Shown here piece after piece: positions 1 to 9,365 of a stretch of DNA of 64,000 nt (within the stretch, counting starts at the first letter, position 1; each line of letters starts with the position of its first letter). Under the pieces are notes generated by a model. It did no database searches, was not told the origin of the DNA, and saw nothing but the letters and a program-made list of their open reading frames with translations. The stretch is from Orbilia blumenaviensis (Eukaryota > Ascomycota > Orbiliomycetes > Orbiliales > Orbiliaceae), in NCBI GenBank assembly GCA_036872755.1, contig JAVHNS010000001.1, positions 3,968,001 to 4,032,000 on the forward strand, in the 5' to 3' direction. The translations under genes were made by a program, and so were the position numbers.

Positions 1-297
1 ACGCCATAGTAGACATCCATCTTTCTTCCTTCATCATCACCATCGTCACCAATCTAGGGATCCAGAATTACATCGTGGTTCAGCAAATTGCAACCATCCC
101 CTAGTACTAGTTGTAAGTTTGAATATATTTAACACGGTTGTAGATTGACAGTGTTGGTCAACTAAATTAGAGTTCAACGACACTTACCTATTTTTTAGTG
201 ACCTAGGGTAGTTCAACTCCTACGGCTGGCGGTTCGACCTCACACTTTTTCTACCGAGTCAAGCTTGAAAGCTTGTAAATCCCAACCACCTTTCAAG
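1..297. other. Intergenic, left edge
   Basis: AT-rich DNA upstream of the first RNase H-like gene. The first gene's frame stays open to about 265, but the first ATG in it is at 298. I see no other gene or RNA here. Confidence 0.5.
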
Positions 298-996
298 ATG
301 GGTTTTGCAACAATCGAAAACCGACTTTGGCATGCTTGCCCTACAGTTCAAGGGCTAACACCCAGCGAAAGGGTCCTGACCTGCGAGGATTGCGAACAAT
401 TCAGTTTCCGCTGCTGCCAGCATCCAGACACGGCCTGTCATCATTTCCGCGTCTTCTTCGCCGACGGTGCTTGCTTAAACAATGGGTTCCCACGTTCCCG
501 TGCGGGTGTTGGGATAGCTATAGGAATGGATGAAGACGATCAATTCTCCCTAGCCTTTTCGGAAATAGAAGGAGAGGAAACAGCACGAACGAGCCAAATC
601 GCAGAATTGAGAGCAGCGATTGAAACCGTAAAGGTTATCAGCGCGTTTTACGAGGCCAACAAACCCGAACACCCCATCAGGCTACCGGGGAAGCATAGAA
701 AGTTGATGAAAGATAATAACGATGTATCAAATGAATGTATTATCGCGATGGATTCGGAGTATGTGGTCAACGGAATGACGGACTGGATTTACAAGTGGAG
801 AGAGAATGGGATGGTGAACGCACGTGGTTTTAGGCCCGCCAACCTGGACCTGTTCCTGTCGTTGGATCGAGTTATTACTGAATTCGAAGAGAAGGGACTT
901 GCTACGATTAGTTTTTGGCACATTCCTAGGGAATACAATAAGATTGCGGATAGACTGGCTAAAGAAGCTGCGCAGAGGGATGGGATGGTCTTGTGA
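298..996 (+). CDS. RNase H-fold protein, copy 1 (232 aa)
   Basis: Predicted ribonuclease H-fold protein, intronless. The four acidic residues expected of an RNase HI active site are visible: Asp56 (FADGA), Glu103 (QIAELRAAIE), Asp152 (AMDSEYVV) and Asp218 (KIADRLA). An N-terminal cysteine cluster (Cys29, Cys32, Cys39, Cys40, His42) precedes the fold and could bind a metal; this is inference. RNase H proteins cleave RNA in RNA:DNA hybrids, but the substrate here is unknown. The start is the first ATG; the frame continues a little upstream without one. It is a diverged tandem copy of the gene at 2532. It lacks the reverse transcriptase and integrase expected if it were part of an intact retroelement. 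The absence of introns differs from most neighbours. Confidence 0.8.
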   Translation: MGFATIENRLWHACPTVQGLTPSERVLTCEDCEQFSFRCCQHPDTACHHFRVFFADGACLNNGFPRSRAGVGIAIGMDEDDQFSLAFSEIEGEETARTSQIAELRAAIETVKVISAFYEANKPEHPIRLPGKHRKLMKDNNDVSNECIIAMDSEYVVNGMTDWIYKWRENGMVNARGFRPANLDLFLSLDRVITEFEEKGLATISFWHIPREYNKIADRLAKEAAQRDGMVL

Positions 997-1095
997 AATT
1001 GGCGGTTGCGAAACCTCTATCTAACGGGATGGCGAAAGTTATATCCATCATCGCGGTTGATGGAACATAAGTATTTCACATAACGATATGCATGC

Positions 1096-1116
1096 TGGTC
1101 TCGTAAACCAGCCTCA
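1096..1116 (+). repeat. 21-bp dispersed repeat with tRNA-Thr-like anticodon arm
   Basis: The 21 bases TGGTCTCGTAAACCAGCCTCA recur exactly, inverted, at 57562-57582. With one extra 5' C the segment folds as a 5-bp stem and 7-base loop CTCGTAA, matching a tRNA anticodon arm reading CGT (Thr). No D arm or T arm flanks it, so it is not a tRNA gene. Confidence 0.7.
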
Positions 1117-1147
1117 GCGAAGTTTTTTCCTTAACCCGGGTTTGTCC

Positions 1148-1150
1148 TTT

Positions 1151-1184
<34 letters not shown>
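1148..1184. repeat. T23/A14 homopolymer tract
   Basis: A run of 23 T directly followed by 14 A. Similar T-then-A tracts occur at 33220-33258 and 34393-34417. Confidence 0.9.
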
Positions 1185-1834
1185 TCTTCTGTTTTACCCC
1201 ATAAGTAAAATACAGGGGATTAAACAGGGTTTACCACTACCAGAGGAGGATACCAAAGAAGGTATTCTCCCTTTTAGTACGCTTATCTATTCTACCTTTC
1301 GAAAAAGGTGCGAGGAAGGTTCTCGATTCTAGCTTATTCAGTGGGAACTATACGTTTTTGCGGGGTTGGGCTATAAATGTAGATAGCATAATAGAACTTC
1401 CCAAATGATATTCGAAATTAATCCCGGCAGCCCTTCTTATTCGAAATCAGGTTCAATATCTTTGCTATAGGCTTTGCCTGTGCTCATTATTGCTTTTTGC
1501 TATTTCGTGCCATTAATCGAGATGACTGAAATCCATCTCTTATGTATCTAAAATTCTGACAATCCCTTTGTCCCAAGCGCCTGTAACGGAGGCTAGGGCA
1601 TTGAGCATTGTCATAACCGATTAAAAGTGCCTGTATTAAAGGTCTATCATCAGCGCAACTTCGTGAAGTATATACCGGAGTGATCTCGCTTGTCCTTCTT
1701 GTGTAGGAAGCCTAGAATTCATAAGTACTAAACCCTCTTTCTAGATATAATAATGATAGAGGTCAGCTGTCCATCTCTCTGATTCCTATTCATATTATGC
1801 CAGAGGTCTCCAGCCTCTCTTCTCTCTTCACTCA

Positions 1835-2390
1835 TCATCCTTGTTCTATCAAATAACGCTGTACAATAGCCTCTTGAAATTCCCTATCTAAAACAAAACC
1901 TTTGAGCTCTTTGCACATACATACTTCTCCACGCAATTGCGTAAGAGTGGCGCCAGACTTTAGTTTATCTCTAACAATGAGACATCATGGCCCCTCCCCA
2001 TTGAAAATAGAAAACTGCTGAACGATTTCTTAACAGATTTAGTAATATGTCATGAAAATCCATTCAGGATTGTTAAATAGGGTTATCATGCGTATATACC
2101 TTATACCAATTGTGTAGATGCATTGGAATGTAGTGTACTGTAGATAGTACAGTGCGAGCCGTAGCTATCGCCAACTTTGGCACTATGCCGTTACACAAGA
2201 CCTGCCGTTACCTAGGTGATTATAACGCTTACGTCAAAGCCTAAATCCAAAGCAAATCGATATCCAGATCTCAAGCTCATTCCAGTTTACCTCTCAGTCT
2301 GTACCATCACGACCTGCCTGAAGAGCTCAGCCACGGCTGTACCAGCTAGCCGTCTCCCTTCGAAGTATTCCGGACAAGAAAATTATCATT
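1835..2390 (-). pseudogene. Possible gene relic or partial gene, two exons
   Basis: Two minus-strand open segments splice in frame. The upstream one ends with donor AG|GTAAAC at 2291/2290. The downstream one (1970-1835) follows a TTAG acceptor and encodes about 45 residues ending EAIVQRYLIEQG and a stop. The joined product looks helical (AELFRQVVMVQTER joined to DKLKSGATL). No start codon is in frame: a TAA lies just upstream of the first segment (near 2383) and the implied intron is 320 bases, so this may be decayed or lack a 5' exon. Family not recognised. Confidence 0.3.
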
Positions 2391-2531
2391 GGTAGGTTTC
2401 CTGTTGTTACACATGAAGACACTCGGGACTTGATAATATGGGCGTTTGGATTTGCTCAATCAACTGATGGTGATGCATGACGATTCTGACTTTAGTTATC
2501 CTACTAGTCCTCATCCTCACTACTGCTAAAA

Positions 2532-3257
2532 ATGAGCGAACCACCAAATCGTTCAGGAAGACTCTGGACCAGTTGTCCTTCAATCCAACGGCTCGATTTC
2601 AACGACCAATTCATGCTTTGTGATTATTGCGACCAGTTCATTCTAAAGTGCTGCCAGCATTCAAGCTCCAAAGCCCGAGGTCCCCGCAAGCTTTGCCATC
2701 ACTACTTTCTCATCTTCGCAGACGGTTCTTGTCTGGGTAATGGAAAAGTCGGGGCCAGAGCCGGAGTAGGAATAGCTCTAGGGATGGAACCTGACCAGCA
2801 ATTCGCATACTCCTTCTCAGAGCTCGACGGAGTTTGTTCTGTGCGAACAAACCAGATCGCAGAGTTAAAGGCTGCAATCGAGGCGGTCAAGCTCGCTGGT
2901 ACCCATTTGGGCCTGGCTGACAGTGGAAAGAGGGCCATCAATCGCTGCAATCCGAGATCGAGACACCAACAATTGCAAAAAGAAGCAGGCATTCCTAAAT
3001 GCATCATTGCAATGGATTCGGAGTACGTGGTCCTTGGGATCACGGACCGGCTTCATGGATGGAAGGCGAACGGATATCTGAACCCTCGTCGCACCAAACC
3101 CATCAATCTCGACTTATTTCTGGAACTGGAGGCGGCCATCAACGATTTTGAAGAGAAGAAGAACGGTCGTATTCGTTTTTGGTACATCTCTCGAAAGAAT
3201 AACAAAGTTGCAGATAGACTTGCCAATATTGGTGCACGTTTGGATGAGCTTGTTTGA
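2532..3257 (+). CDS. RNase H-fold protein, copy 2 (241 aa)
   Basis: Second intronless RNase H-fold paralogue. Predicted active-site acids are Asp64 (FADGS), Glu111 (QIAELKAAIE), Asp162 (AMDSEYVV) and Asp228 (KVADRLA). The N-terminal cysteine pattern of copy 1 is kept (Cys30, Cys33, Cys40, Cys41, His43). Relative to copy 1 it has insertions after the cysteine cluster and before the third aspartate. Conservation of all catalytic and cysteine positions despite wide divergence suggests both copies were under selection. Substrate and biological role are unknown; it could be a domesticated retroelement RNase H or a cellular enzyme. The start ATG aligns with that of copy 1. Confidence 0.82.
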   Translation: MSEPPNRSGRLWTSCPSIQRLDFNDQFMLCDYCDQFILKCCQHSSSKARGPRKLCHHYFLIFADGSCLGNGKVGARAGVGIALGMEPDQQFAYSFSELDGVCSVRTNQIAELKAAIEAVKLAGTHLGLADSGKRAINRCNPRSRHQQLQKEAGIPKCIIAMDSEYVVLGITDRLHGWKANGYLNPRRTKPINLDLFLELEAAINDFEEKKNGRIRFWYISRKNNKVADRLANIGARLDELV

Positions 3258-4152
3258 CAATACCAAGTGCCCAGGATATTGCGAAATATTATAAATGGGT
3301 GGTTGCGAAATCTATGTCTAGCGGGACGACGGAGGGTGTTTCTATTACCACGGTTGATGCAACATCAGTATTTTATATGATGGCATGCACACTGGTTTTT
3401 TCTCTTTTTATTTCTTAAAATGGGCTTGTCTTTTTGTTTTCTAAAGGTTCTTCTGTTTAAACCCTATAAGTGGGATAAAAAGGTATTTATATTACCATCT
3501 ATCGTTTTGGAACGCTGGAGAGCTAACTTAACCTTTTTTTTTACAAAATCCAAGAGGAATTCGGTATTATAGGCTTCTACATGAATTAATTGCGGAAGGA
3601 TAACAACAATTACTAAGAAAACGGGAAAGAAACTAGGTTTACTTTATTGCATTTTTATTATTATCCTTCTCTGTAACACACGTATCCGTTCTGACTTTCG
3701 GCGAAGGTGCGAGGGAGACTCTTGATTCTGGCCTATTCAGTGGGAGCCATGCATTGTTGCAGGGCTGGGCTATGGATGTAGATAACACAATAGAGCTTCC
3801 CAAATGGTATTCGAAAATGGGTCTGAGATCTTTGCTATAGGCTTTGCTCGTGCGCGCTGTTGCTTCCAGTTCACATCGTGCCATCGACCATGATGACCGA
3901 AATCTACTACTCCGGAGCAGAATTTCAACTGGTTTCCTGAACTCGGTGCTCGATAGATACCCAGCCCTCCCTGCCTAAGATCCAGGATCTCACGAGCTAA
4001 GGGGGACTACCATGGTTGGTCACCAATAGTATGCACATCCGCTGGCTTATCTGTCTGAAGTTCTGACTATCCCTCTGCCCCAAGCGCCTATACTAAGGGC
4101 TGACACCAAATCCTCTGTTTTCCCAAATACCCACACATATGTCTTCATTCAT
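3258..4152. other. Intergenic, duplicated flank
   Basis: 3' flank of RNase H copy 2. It contains a minus-strand open frame (3770-4006) listed separately. The end abuts the 3' end of the VPS37-like gene, which converges with the RNase H gene. Confidence 0.5.
3770..4006 (-). pseudogene. Open frame without a start, possible relic
   Basis: A 78-codon minus-strand frame bounded by stops, with no internal Met. It contains protein-like text such as GVVDFGHHGRWHDVNWKQQ and ends ALLCYLHP. In duplication unit 1 the last part of the frame and its stop are kept (LLCYLHL then stop) but the upstream part is broken by stops. A second frame on the same strand (3639-3884) is also open, so neither can be preferred. 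Family not recognised. Confidence 0.2.
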
Positions 4153-5057
4153 TCACCTCCACCCACCGACTCTATTCTCATCCCACCTCTCCTTCCTCTC
4201 CTTCCTAAGATGATACAACGCCCTAACCCCTCTATAACTCTTCACAAAATTATCCACATCCTTACTAGCCTTAACCCCCGCACCAACCCCCGCACTAAGA
4301 TTATACTCCCCATCCGCATCCCCCAGCCCATCATCCTCCAAAAAACTCTCCTCAAGAGCTCTACTAACCGCATCAGCCTCTCCAACCGCCTGACCGAGCC
4401 TGGCATGCAACGCTCTGGCAGAAAATCTGTTTAACGCCACATCCATCTCGTTTTCCTTCTCACGCCAGGTACGTTCCAGCTGGCGGGTTTTTAGAAGCGA
4501 TGAGGATGTGGTTGCGCGTTGGTGGTCGACGGCGGCGTTGAGGGATTGTAAACGCTTTGCGTAGGCGGCGTTTGAGGCGAGGGAGGCGGTTAGGGAGGAT
4601 AGGTTTTGGGAGGAGGAAGGGTGGTGGGCGTGGTAGAGGGCGTCGAGGAGGTGTTGAGAGTGGAGGATGTGGAGGAGGTCGTCGCGGCTACGTAATGGGT
4701 TTTAAGTATCCATGGTTAGCATATATATATATTATATTATATATATTATAGATAAAAAGGGAAGACTCACGACTTATCCTGCAAAACAGCAGGAATGAAT
4801 AACTCTGCCGGACCACCTGCGTTCGAAGCTACATTCCCCGCAGGTCCTACCTGCTGCTGTTGCTGCTGTTGTTGCTGTTGCTGTTGCTGGGGTTGAGGTG
4901 GTACAGGCGGGGCGAACTGCGACGGGTTATATGGAGTCCCCGAACGAGATGCATTATTCGAGTTTGGTTTCGGAGGCGGTGGAGGTGGAATACTTGAGGT
5001 TGGATCGTAATATGGAGGTACCGGTGGGGTATTCCGGTAGGGCGGTGAGGTTGCCAT
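4153..5057 (-). CDS. VPS37: VPS37-like ESCRT-I subunit (273 aa)
   Basis: Predicted ESCRT-I component acting at endosomes in sorting ubiquitinated membrane proteins into multivesicular bodies. Two exons: 5057-4771 and 4687-4153, with an 83-base intron (donor GTGAGT, acceptor ACGTAG) filled with TA repeats. The N-terminal half is Pro/Gln-rich, including a 13-Gln run (repeat near 4853-4888). The C-terminal half matches the Mod_r/VPS37 pattern: a coiled region with QLERTWREKENEMD, then SRALEESFLEDDG, then VDNFVKSYRGVRALYHLRKERKER written here in parts: VDNFVKSYRG and ALYHLRKERKER. Length suits fungal VPS37 proteins. The Gln-rich head is presumably disordered. Confidence 0.85.
4853..4888. repeat. 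Trinucleotide repeat encoding poly-Gln
   Basis: CTG/TTG repeat on the plus strand, read on the minus strand as 13 consecutive Gln codons (mixed CAG and CAA) in the VPS37-like protein. Confidence 0.9.
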
Positions 5058-6086
5058 TTTCTTTTTTTTTTCTCCTTCGGGTTATATGGTGGATGTTGAT
5101 AAGAAGTATCGAGGGGGATGGATATACTATAAGTACCTAGGCTACGAGCTGAGCTGGGCTGGTGGTTTCGGGGAGCTTTTGGCAGTTGTCGGATCAGCTG
5201 GAACGCAACAACGCATGGCTGCCCATCACATCACATTGGGACTGCACTTCAACTTCAACTTCAACTACACCGTAAGACATGGTAACTAGACAGATACAGG
5301 AAGACACCCTACCAAGTTTGGAGGGAGGGATTTAACGGACATTTGATACCTAGTTTGGTGGAGTTTTCAATGATACGTGAATTTTAACTATCTCATGCCC
5401 AGATCTTTATACGAGCATATGAGATGTTAATACATTACGTTATAAAACAGTATACCAACTTACCCAGCCATGCTAAGCAGATACAGCCGTGATATATCAA
5501 TAGACAAGCAGGACAGCTATTCTTAAAAAATGAAGAAGAAAAAAAACTGGAAACTCTATTCACTGAAGTTGTAAATATAACTACGAGTATTCATAATTGG
5601 GGAGAATATCGATATCCATATCATATTTGCACATTCTTGACCCTGGGGAAAAAAAGTGTCAAACCCGAAACCTGGGTCCATGGCCAGAAAGCTGAGTATA
5701 TTAAGCGCGGGGCCAAAACGGCAAAGCTCCCTGCCCTGGCCCAGCTCCCCAAGCTCGCCAGCTTTGAGTCTTTCCCACAACATCCCACGTCCACCACCAC
5801 GATCCTTCTCTCGCTTCAACCTTCAACTTCGGCCTCGACTTCACGATCACCGCTTTATACTCCGCCCTTTTCTTTCTTTCCTTTTTATAAAACTAAAATA
5901 AATAAATAAGAAGCAATTAATATACCACCGTTCACTACCTAAATCCCCATTATAAACTTCCCCCTCAAAAAAAAGAGGGAAAGATGTCACAAACACTCTC
6001 AGGTCAGCCAGTAACCCGCCCCACCTCTCAATAACCATAGCAAGCCAGCCAGCTAACGCCTCCAAATATATACAGACGACGAAGAC
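5058..6086. other. Divergent intergenic, VPS37-like / 6087 gene
   Basis: Likely holds both promoters. A C+T-rich stretch at 5780-5990 resembles fungal 5' UTR sequence of the downstream gene. Overlapping open frames at 5556-5909 on both strands look like composition artefacts. No RNA gene seen. Confidence 0.45.
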
Positions 6087-6719
6087 ATGATGTCCTCCCC
6101 ATCCTCCCCCGCAACGCCCATAAACACCACATCAAACCCTCACCTCCCCTCCCATCTGGACCTCAAAACCCCACCCCAATCGCAGGATAATACCCCCTAC
6201 GCGTCCCGGGTTAATACATCATCCTTCCCACAGGCTCCAACATCATCATCATCCGCAACCTCAGGCGCAGCAACTTTGCAAACCTCAACATCTACTGCGT
6301 CGGCTACATTCCACGACTTGGATAATAGTAGCAGTAATAACGTTACGAGCGATATGGTCGGTGGTAATGCTGGTGGTAGTGGTGCGGGGGGGAGTGGAAG
6401 TGGAAGTGGGAGTGTTTCAACTGGTGGGAGGAGAAGACAGCATAGTCAGATGACGTTGGCGGGGATTCAAGGGAATAATCCTGTTAGTATCATGCAGTCT
6501 ACCGAGGCCGGAGTGCCGATGTGGTTGACCAAGAGGGGGTTGGAGGAGATCCATAATGTGGAGGAGCGCTTGTTGGATAGAGGGTTTAATACGCGTATGT
6601 TCCTTTTTTACCTCTCCCCTCCTTTAACACTACACCAAAACGTGGTGGTGGTGGTGGTGGTGGTGGTAGTGGTGGTTTATGATCTGCTAACACGAGGGCG
6701 TCGGTCGCTTGTGATCTAG
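6087..6719 (+). CDS. Ser/Thr/Gly-rich protein of unknown function (176 aa)
   Basis: Not recognised. Two exons are proposed: 6087-6594 and 6697-6719. The intron starts GTATGT, contains a GGT microsatellite, and has a GCTAAC branch sequence followed closely by the acceptor CACGAG. The last 8 codons then end RRSLVI. The intron length is a multiple of three, so the unspliced frame is also open to the same stop. Residues 1-130 are low complexity (Ser, Thr, Pro, then Gly-Ser repeats). The only ordered-looking part is residues 130-176, with MWLTKRGLEEIHNVEERLLD, probably a helix. It starts at the first ATG of a tandem ATG pair. An alternative acceptor at 6719 would give a different short tail. Confidence 0.5.
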   Translation: MMSSPSSPATPINTTSNPHLPSHLDLKTPPQSQDNTPYASRVNTSSFPQAPTSSSSATSGAATLQTSTSTASATFHDLDNSSSNNVTSDMVGGNAGGSGAGGSGSGSGSVSTGGRRRQHSQMTLAGIQGNNPVSIMQSTEAGVPMWLTKRGLEEIHNVEERLLDRGFNTRMFLFYLSPPLTLHQNVVVVVVVVVVVVYDLLTRGRRSLVI

Positions 6720-9365
6720 TCTCCTACGCTTCGATCTTTAACGATAAGGACATGAACATCAAATGAAACAAGAAAATAACCCGAACCACAACGAAGGGTT
6801 TTTTTTTTACAAAGCGAATGAATTATGGAATCGATAATACAAGGGAAAGCCTGGCGAGAAGCGAGCGACAGGGTGTACTGGAATTGACATCTTCACATTC
6901 CTCTACCTTTCTAACGAGAACGAGGAACCTACGGCGTTTGATAGGACTTCTTTTTGAATTGGCAAATTCGATATGTTTATCATTGGTATTATTATTATCA
7001 CTATACTATTTCTATGCCTCTCGGGTGCGTTGGCCAATATCTATATCTGAACCGACGAAGTCAGCAAAAGCCCTTCAAAGCCAGTTGAACGAACCGCAGG
7101 GGTGTCGCTTGCAAAAAGACCAAAAAAGGTAGAAAAAGACAAAGGGAATACACAGTTCAGTTCTCCAAAGTGAATTATAGTGAATCGGTTCTCTTCAATG
7201 GGTGTTAACCCTTTGCAGTAAGAACGCAGTAGAAACTCATCATAGTAGTATTCTGGGAATATACGCAGTAAGGAAGGGTGGAGATTGTATGAGGCATACC
7301 TTATTCTTTCTTTATTAAAGGTTAGACCGTATCAAGGGTATCACTATTCTTTAGAACCGACACCGGGTAGTTAGCAACTTTCCTCCAAAGGTACTAGTTG
7401 AGCATTCGGCGCGATAAAAAAATATATATAATATATATTGTATGTTGATCAGGCTGGACAAAAGGCACGTTAGCATAAGCACAATCAATTAGTGAGTATG
7501 AACGGAGAAAGAGAGCTTACCTCATTAAATCAGATTTTTGTTTACCGTTTCATCGACCCTTGGAAGGCCATCAAACAGTGTGAATAGCAAAAATATCATC
7601 ATTTCAACATGAGAAGCCGCAACCGCTTCTGATAGGTTGCATATATGCAAAAAAATGCAAAAATGCGAGAAACAGAAGAGAGAGAGAAAAAGATAGAAAA
7701 TGGAACCAGGATACATACCAAAAACACTAAAAGTAAAGTCCTCGATAGACTACACCGCACCTACGACCAATACTACAAAACTAACCCAATCGTCAGCACC
7801 AAAAAATCTCACAATTCGATGCCATCCAGACAATTGCAAGAGTAGTAGTAATTCGGTATCCGATCAGCTGACGAGATCTCACCAACTGCCTCCCAACCCA
7901 GTCCATCCGATTTTGTACTTAGGGTGGACGGACGGCTCCTCTAATTAAAGTGGGGGTGGTGGCATACTGTCCGCCCGTTCGTTCAAATTTTCCTCATGTA
8001 GACCGAAAATATACAACAGCGTATATGTAGAAGGAATAGGAAGAGATTAAGTGTATATATACCTGCGCCGTCCACAGTTAGCTTGCCGTTACCGCCAAAA
8101 AAACCAATTGAACGACAAGTTGTTGGTGATGATTGAAAAATCAATGAAGGGTATGATATGATATCAGACAAGGCTGAAACTTGAGTATAAACATGGAATC
8201 GACATGAGAGTTCCGAAAAGGATTAATAAAATGCACAGAGTACATTTTAGTCGTGTCCTTTGTCATCATTTGATCTTGAGTAGACTTTTGAGGGTGGGGA
8301 AGATAATACAAAATGCAAAATGAATAAACAAGACGGTATCGGAGTTAGTGCGACTTGCCTTATGAAGAGCCTACGCATGGAGGTGGCTATGCAGACAACA
8401 AGAAAGAAAAGGAATCTATGCGGAAATCTTCGCATTGAATGTTAGCCAATGACTCCGTGACAGAACGTGTCGCAAGGTCAATGCAAGGAGGTGAGGCAGA
8501 TTCGATAGGAATGTAAGTCAGGCTAATTATAAAGCAGTCCTCAAAGGAGAATAGGAGTTGGATTGTTCAATTGTAAAGGTTTTTATCATCATAGTATGAT
8601 AGTATATAATATTATATAACGTGATTTGGATTGGATAAACTGGCAGTTGTGACATACCTTATAACATGACAAGAAGACGATAGAATAGATGGTAGATGAG
8701 AGAGATGGATGGAACAAGTGAAGAAAGAAAAACAGAAAGATTTATAGTGTGGACTTTCTCAGTAAAAAAAAAAAAAACTTGCCGCGCGACAAAATAATTT
8801 GAATCCGACAAACATTTCCTAGTTAAGATATAATGACAAACATACCGTATTGGGAAATTATAACGTCAATGCGTTGTCCAGGCTGTGTTGCTGTTCTTGC
8901 CACAACCCCTCAGCCTCAATGCGTCCGAAAAAAGCTTGGCTGTGCGTCTTTGGCCGAGGGAAAGCCTCGTCATCACTTCGTCGTCGCCGGTCTTTTTTCG
9001 ATGCCGCTTCTGGTTGGTTAGATCGGAATGCAAACTGTAGCAAATAATATGCCTCACATCTTCTTCTGAGTAGTAGCAGCATTGTTTTATCATTATTAAT
9101 ATGAATAGTACTATAGTATTAAGCTAAGTAGGTAAGTTTATTGTCGTTATCTTTCCTGCAAGTTCCGGTCGCCTCTCCCCCCCCCTTCTTTTTTATATAT
9201 CATCCTTTCTATTCCCCTCTCCTTCTCTTCTTTTTCTTCTTTCCTTCTATATATGTAAAAACCCCATCTCGATATTGACCTCGCCCCCACAACACAACTC
9301 GGTAGATTTTCCTCCCCCAACATCTACCCGGAGACGCTCGCGTTCTCCACCCCATCGCCCCAGGC
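6720..9365. other. Long intergenic region with splice-like signals
   Basis: 2.6 kb without a convincing gene. On the minus strand there are several donor-like sites (for example at about 8842, 8658, 7521 and 7298) and branch-plus-acceptor-like sites (for example GCTAAC before an AG near 8060 and 8430), but no coding frame connects them. A spliced non-coding transcript or long UTR is possible. The plus-strand frame at 6818-7132 has a hydrophobic stretch but sits in the probable 3' UTR of the 6087 gene. Confidence 0.35.

Larger units (their letters stand above)
298..1620 (+). repeat. Tandem segmental duplication, unit 1
   Basis: Gene plus about 600 bases of 3' flank resemble 2532-4110. Blocks recognisable in both units: 'ggttgcgaaa' just after the stop; 'cttcccaaatg.tattcgaaa' (near 1396 and 3797); 'atctttgctataggctttg' (near 1456 and 3829); and 'ccaagcgcct' (near 1574 and 4083). 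Divergence is considerable, so the duplication is not recent. Confidence 0.75.
997..2531. other. Intergenic between RNase H copies
   Basis: The first ~600 bases match the flank of the second copy (tandem duplication, see the repeat entry). It contains a T23/A14 tract (1148-1184) and a 21-bp dispersed repeat (1096-1116). On the minus strand, 1835-2390 carries two open, spliceable segments listed separately as a possible gene relic. Confidence 0.5.
2532..4110 (+). repeat. Tandem segmental duplication, unit 2
   Basis: Counterpart of 298-1620. The flank here has extra sequence (about 3900-4040) absent from unit 1. Confidence 0.7.

Noticed and set aside
265..4110. Intact LTR or non-LTR retrotransposon around the RNase H genes
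   Set aside because: No reverse transcriptase, integrase, long terminal repeats or target-site duplication seen; the repeated unit is a tandem gene duplication.
4557..4751. Arg/Gly-rich plus-strand frame
   Set aside because: Antisense shadow of VPS37-like exon 2 running into its TA-rich intron.
6818..7132. 104-codon frame with a hydrophobic segment
   Set aside because: Directly downstream of the 6087 gene, no family resemblance, AT-rich codon use; probably 3' UTR.
8858..9093. Two overlapping minus-strand frames of about 75 codons
   Set aside because: Both open in different phases with no recognisable domain; neither extends through the nearby splice-like sites.
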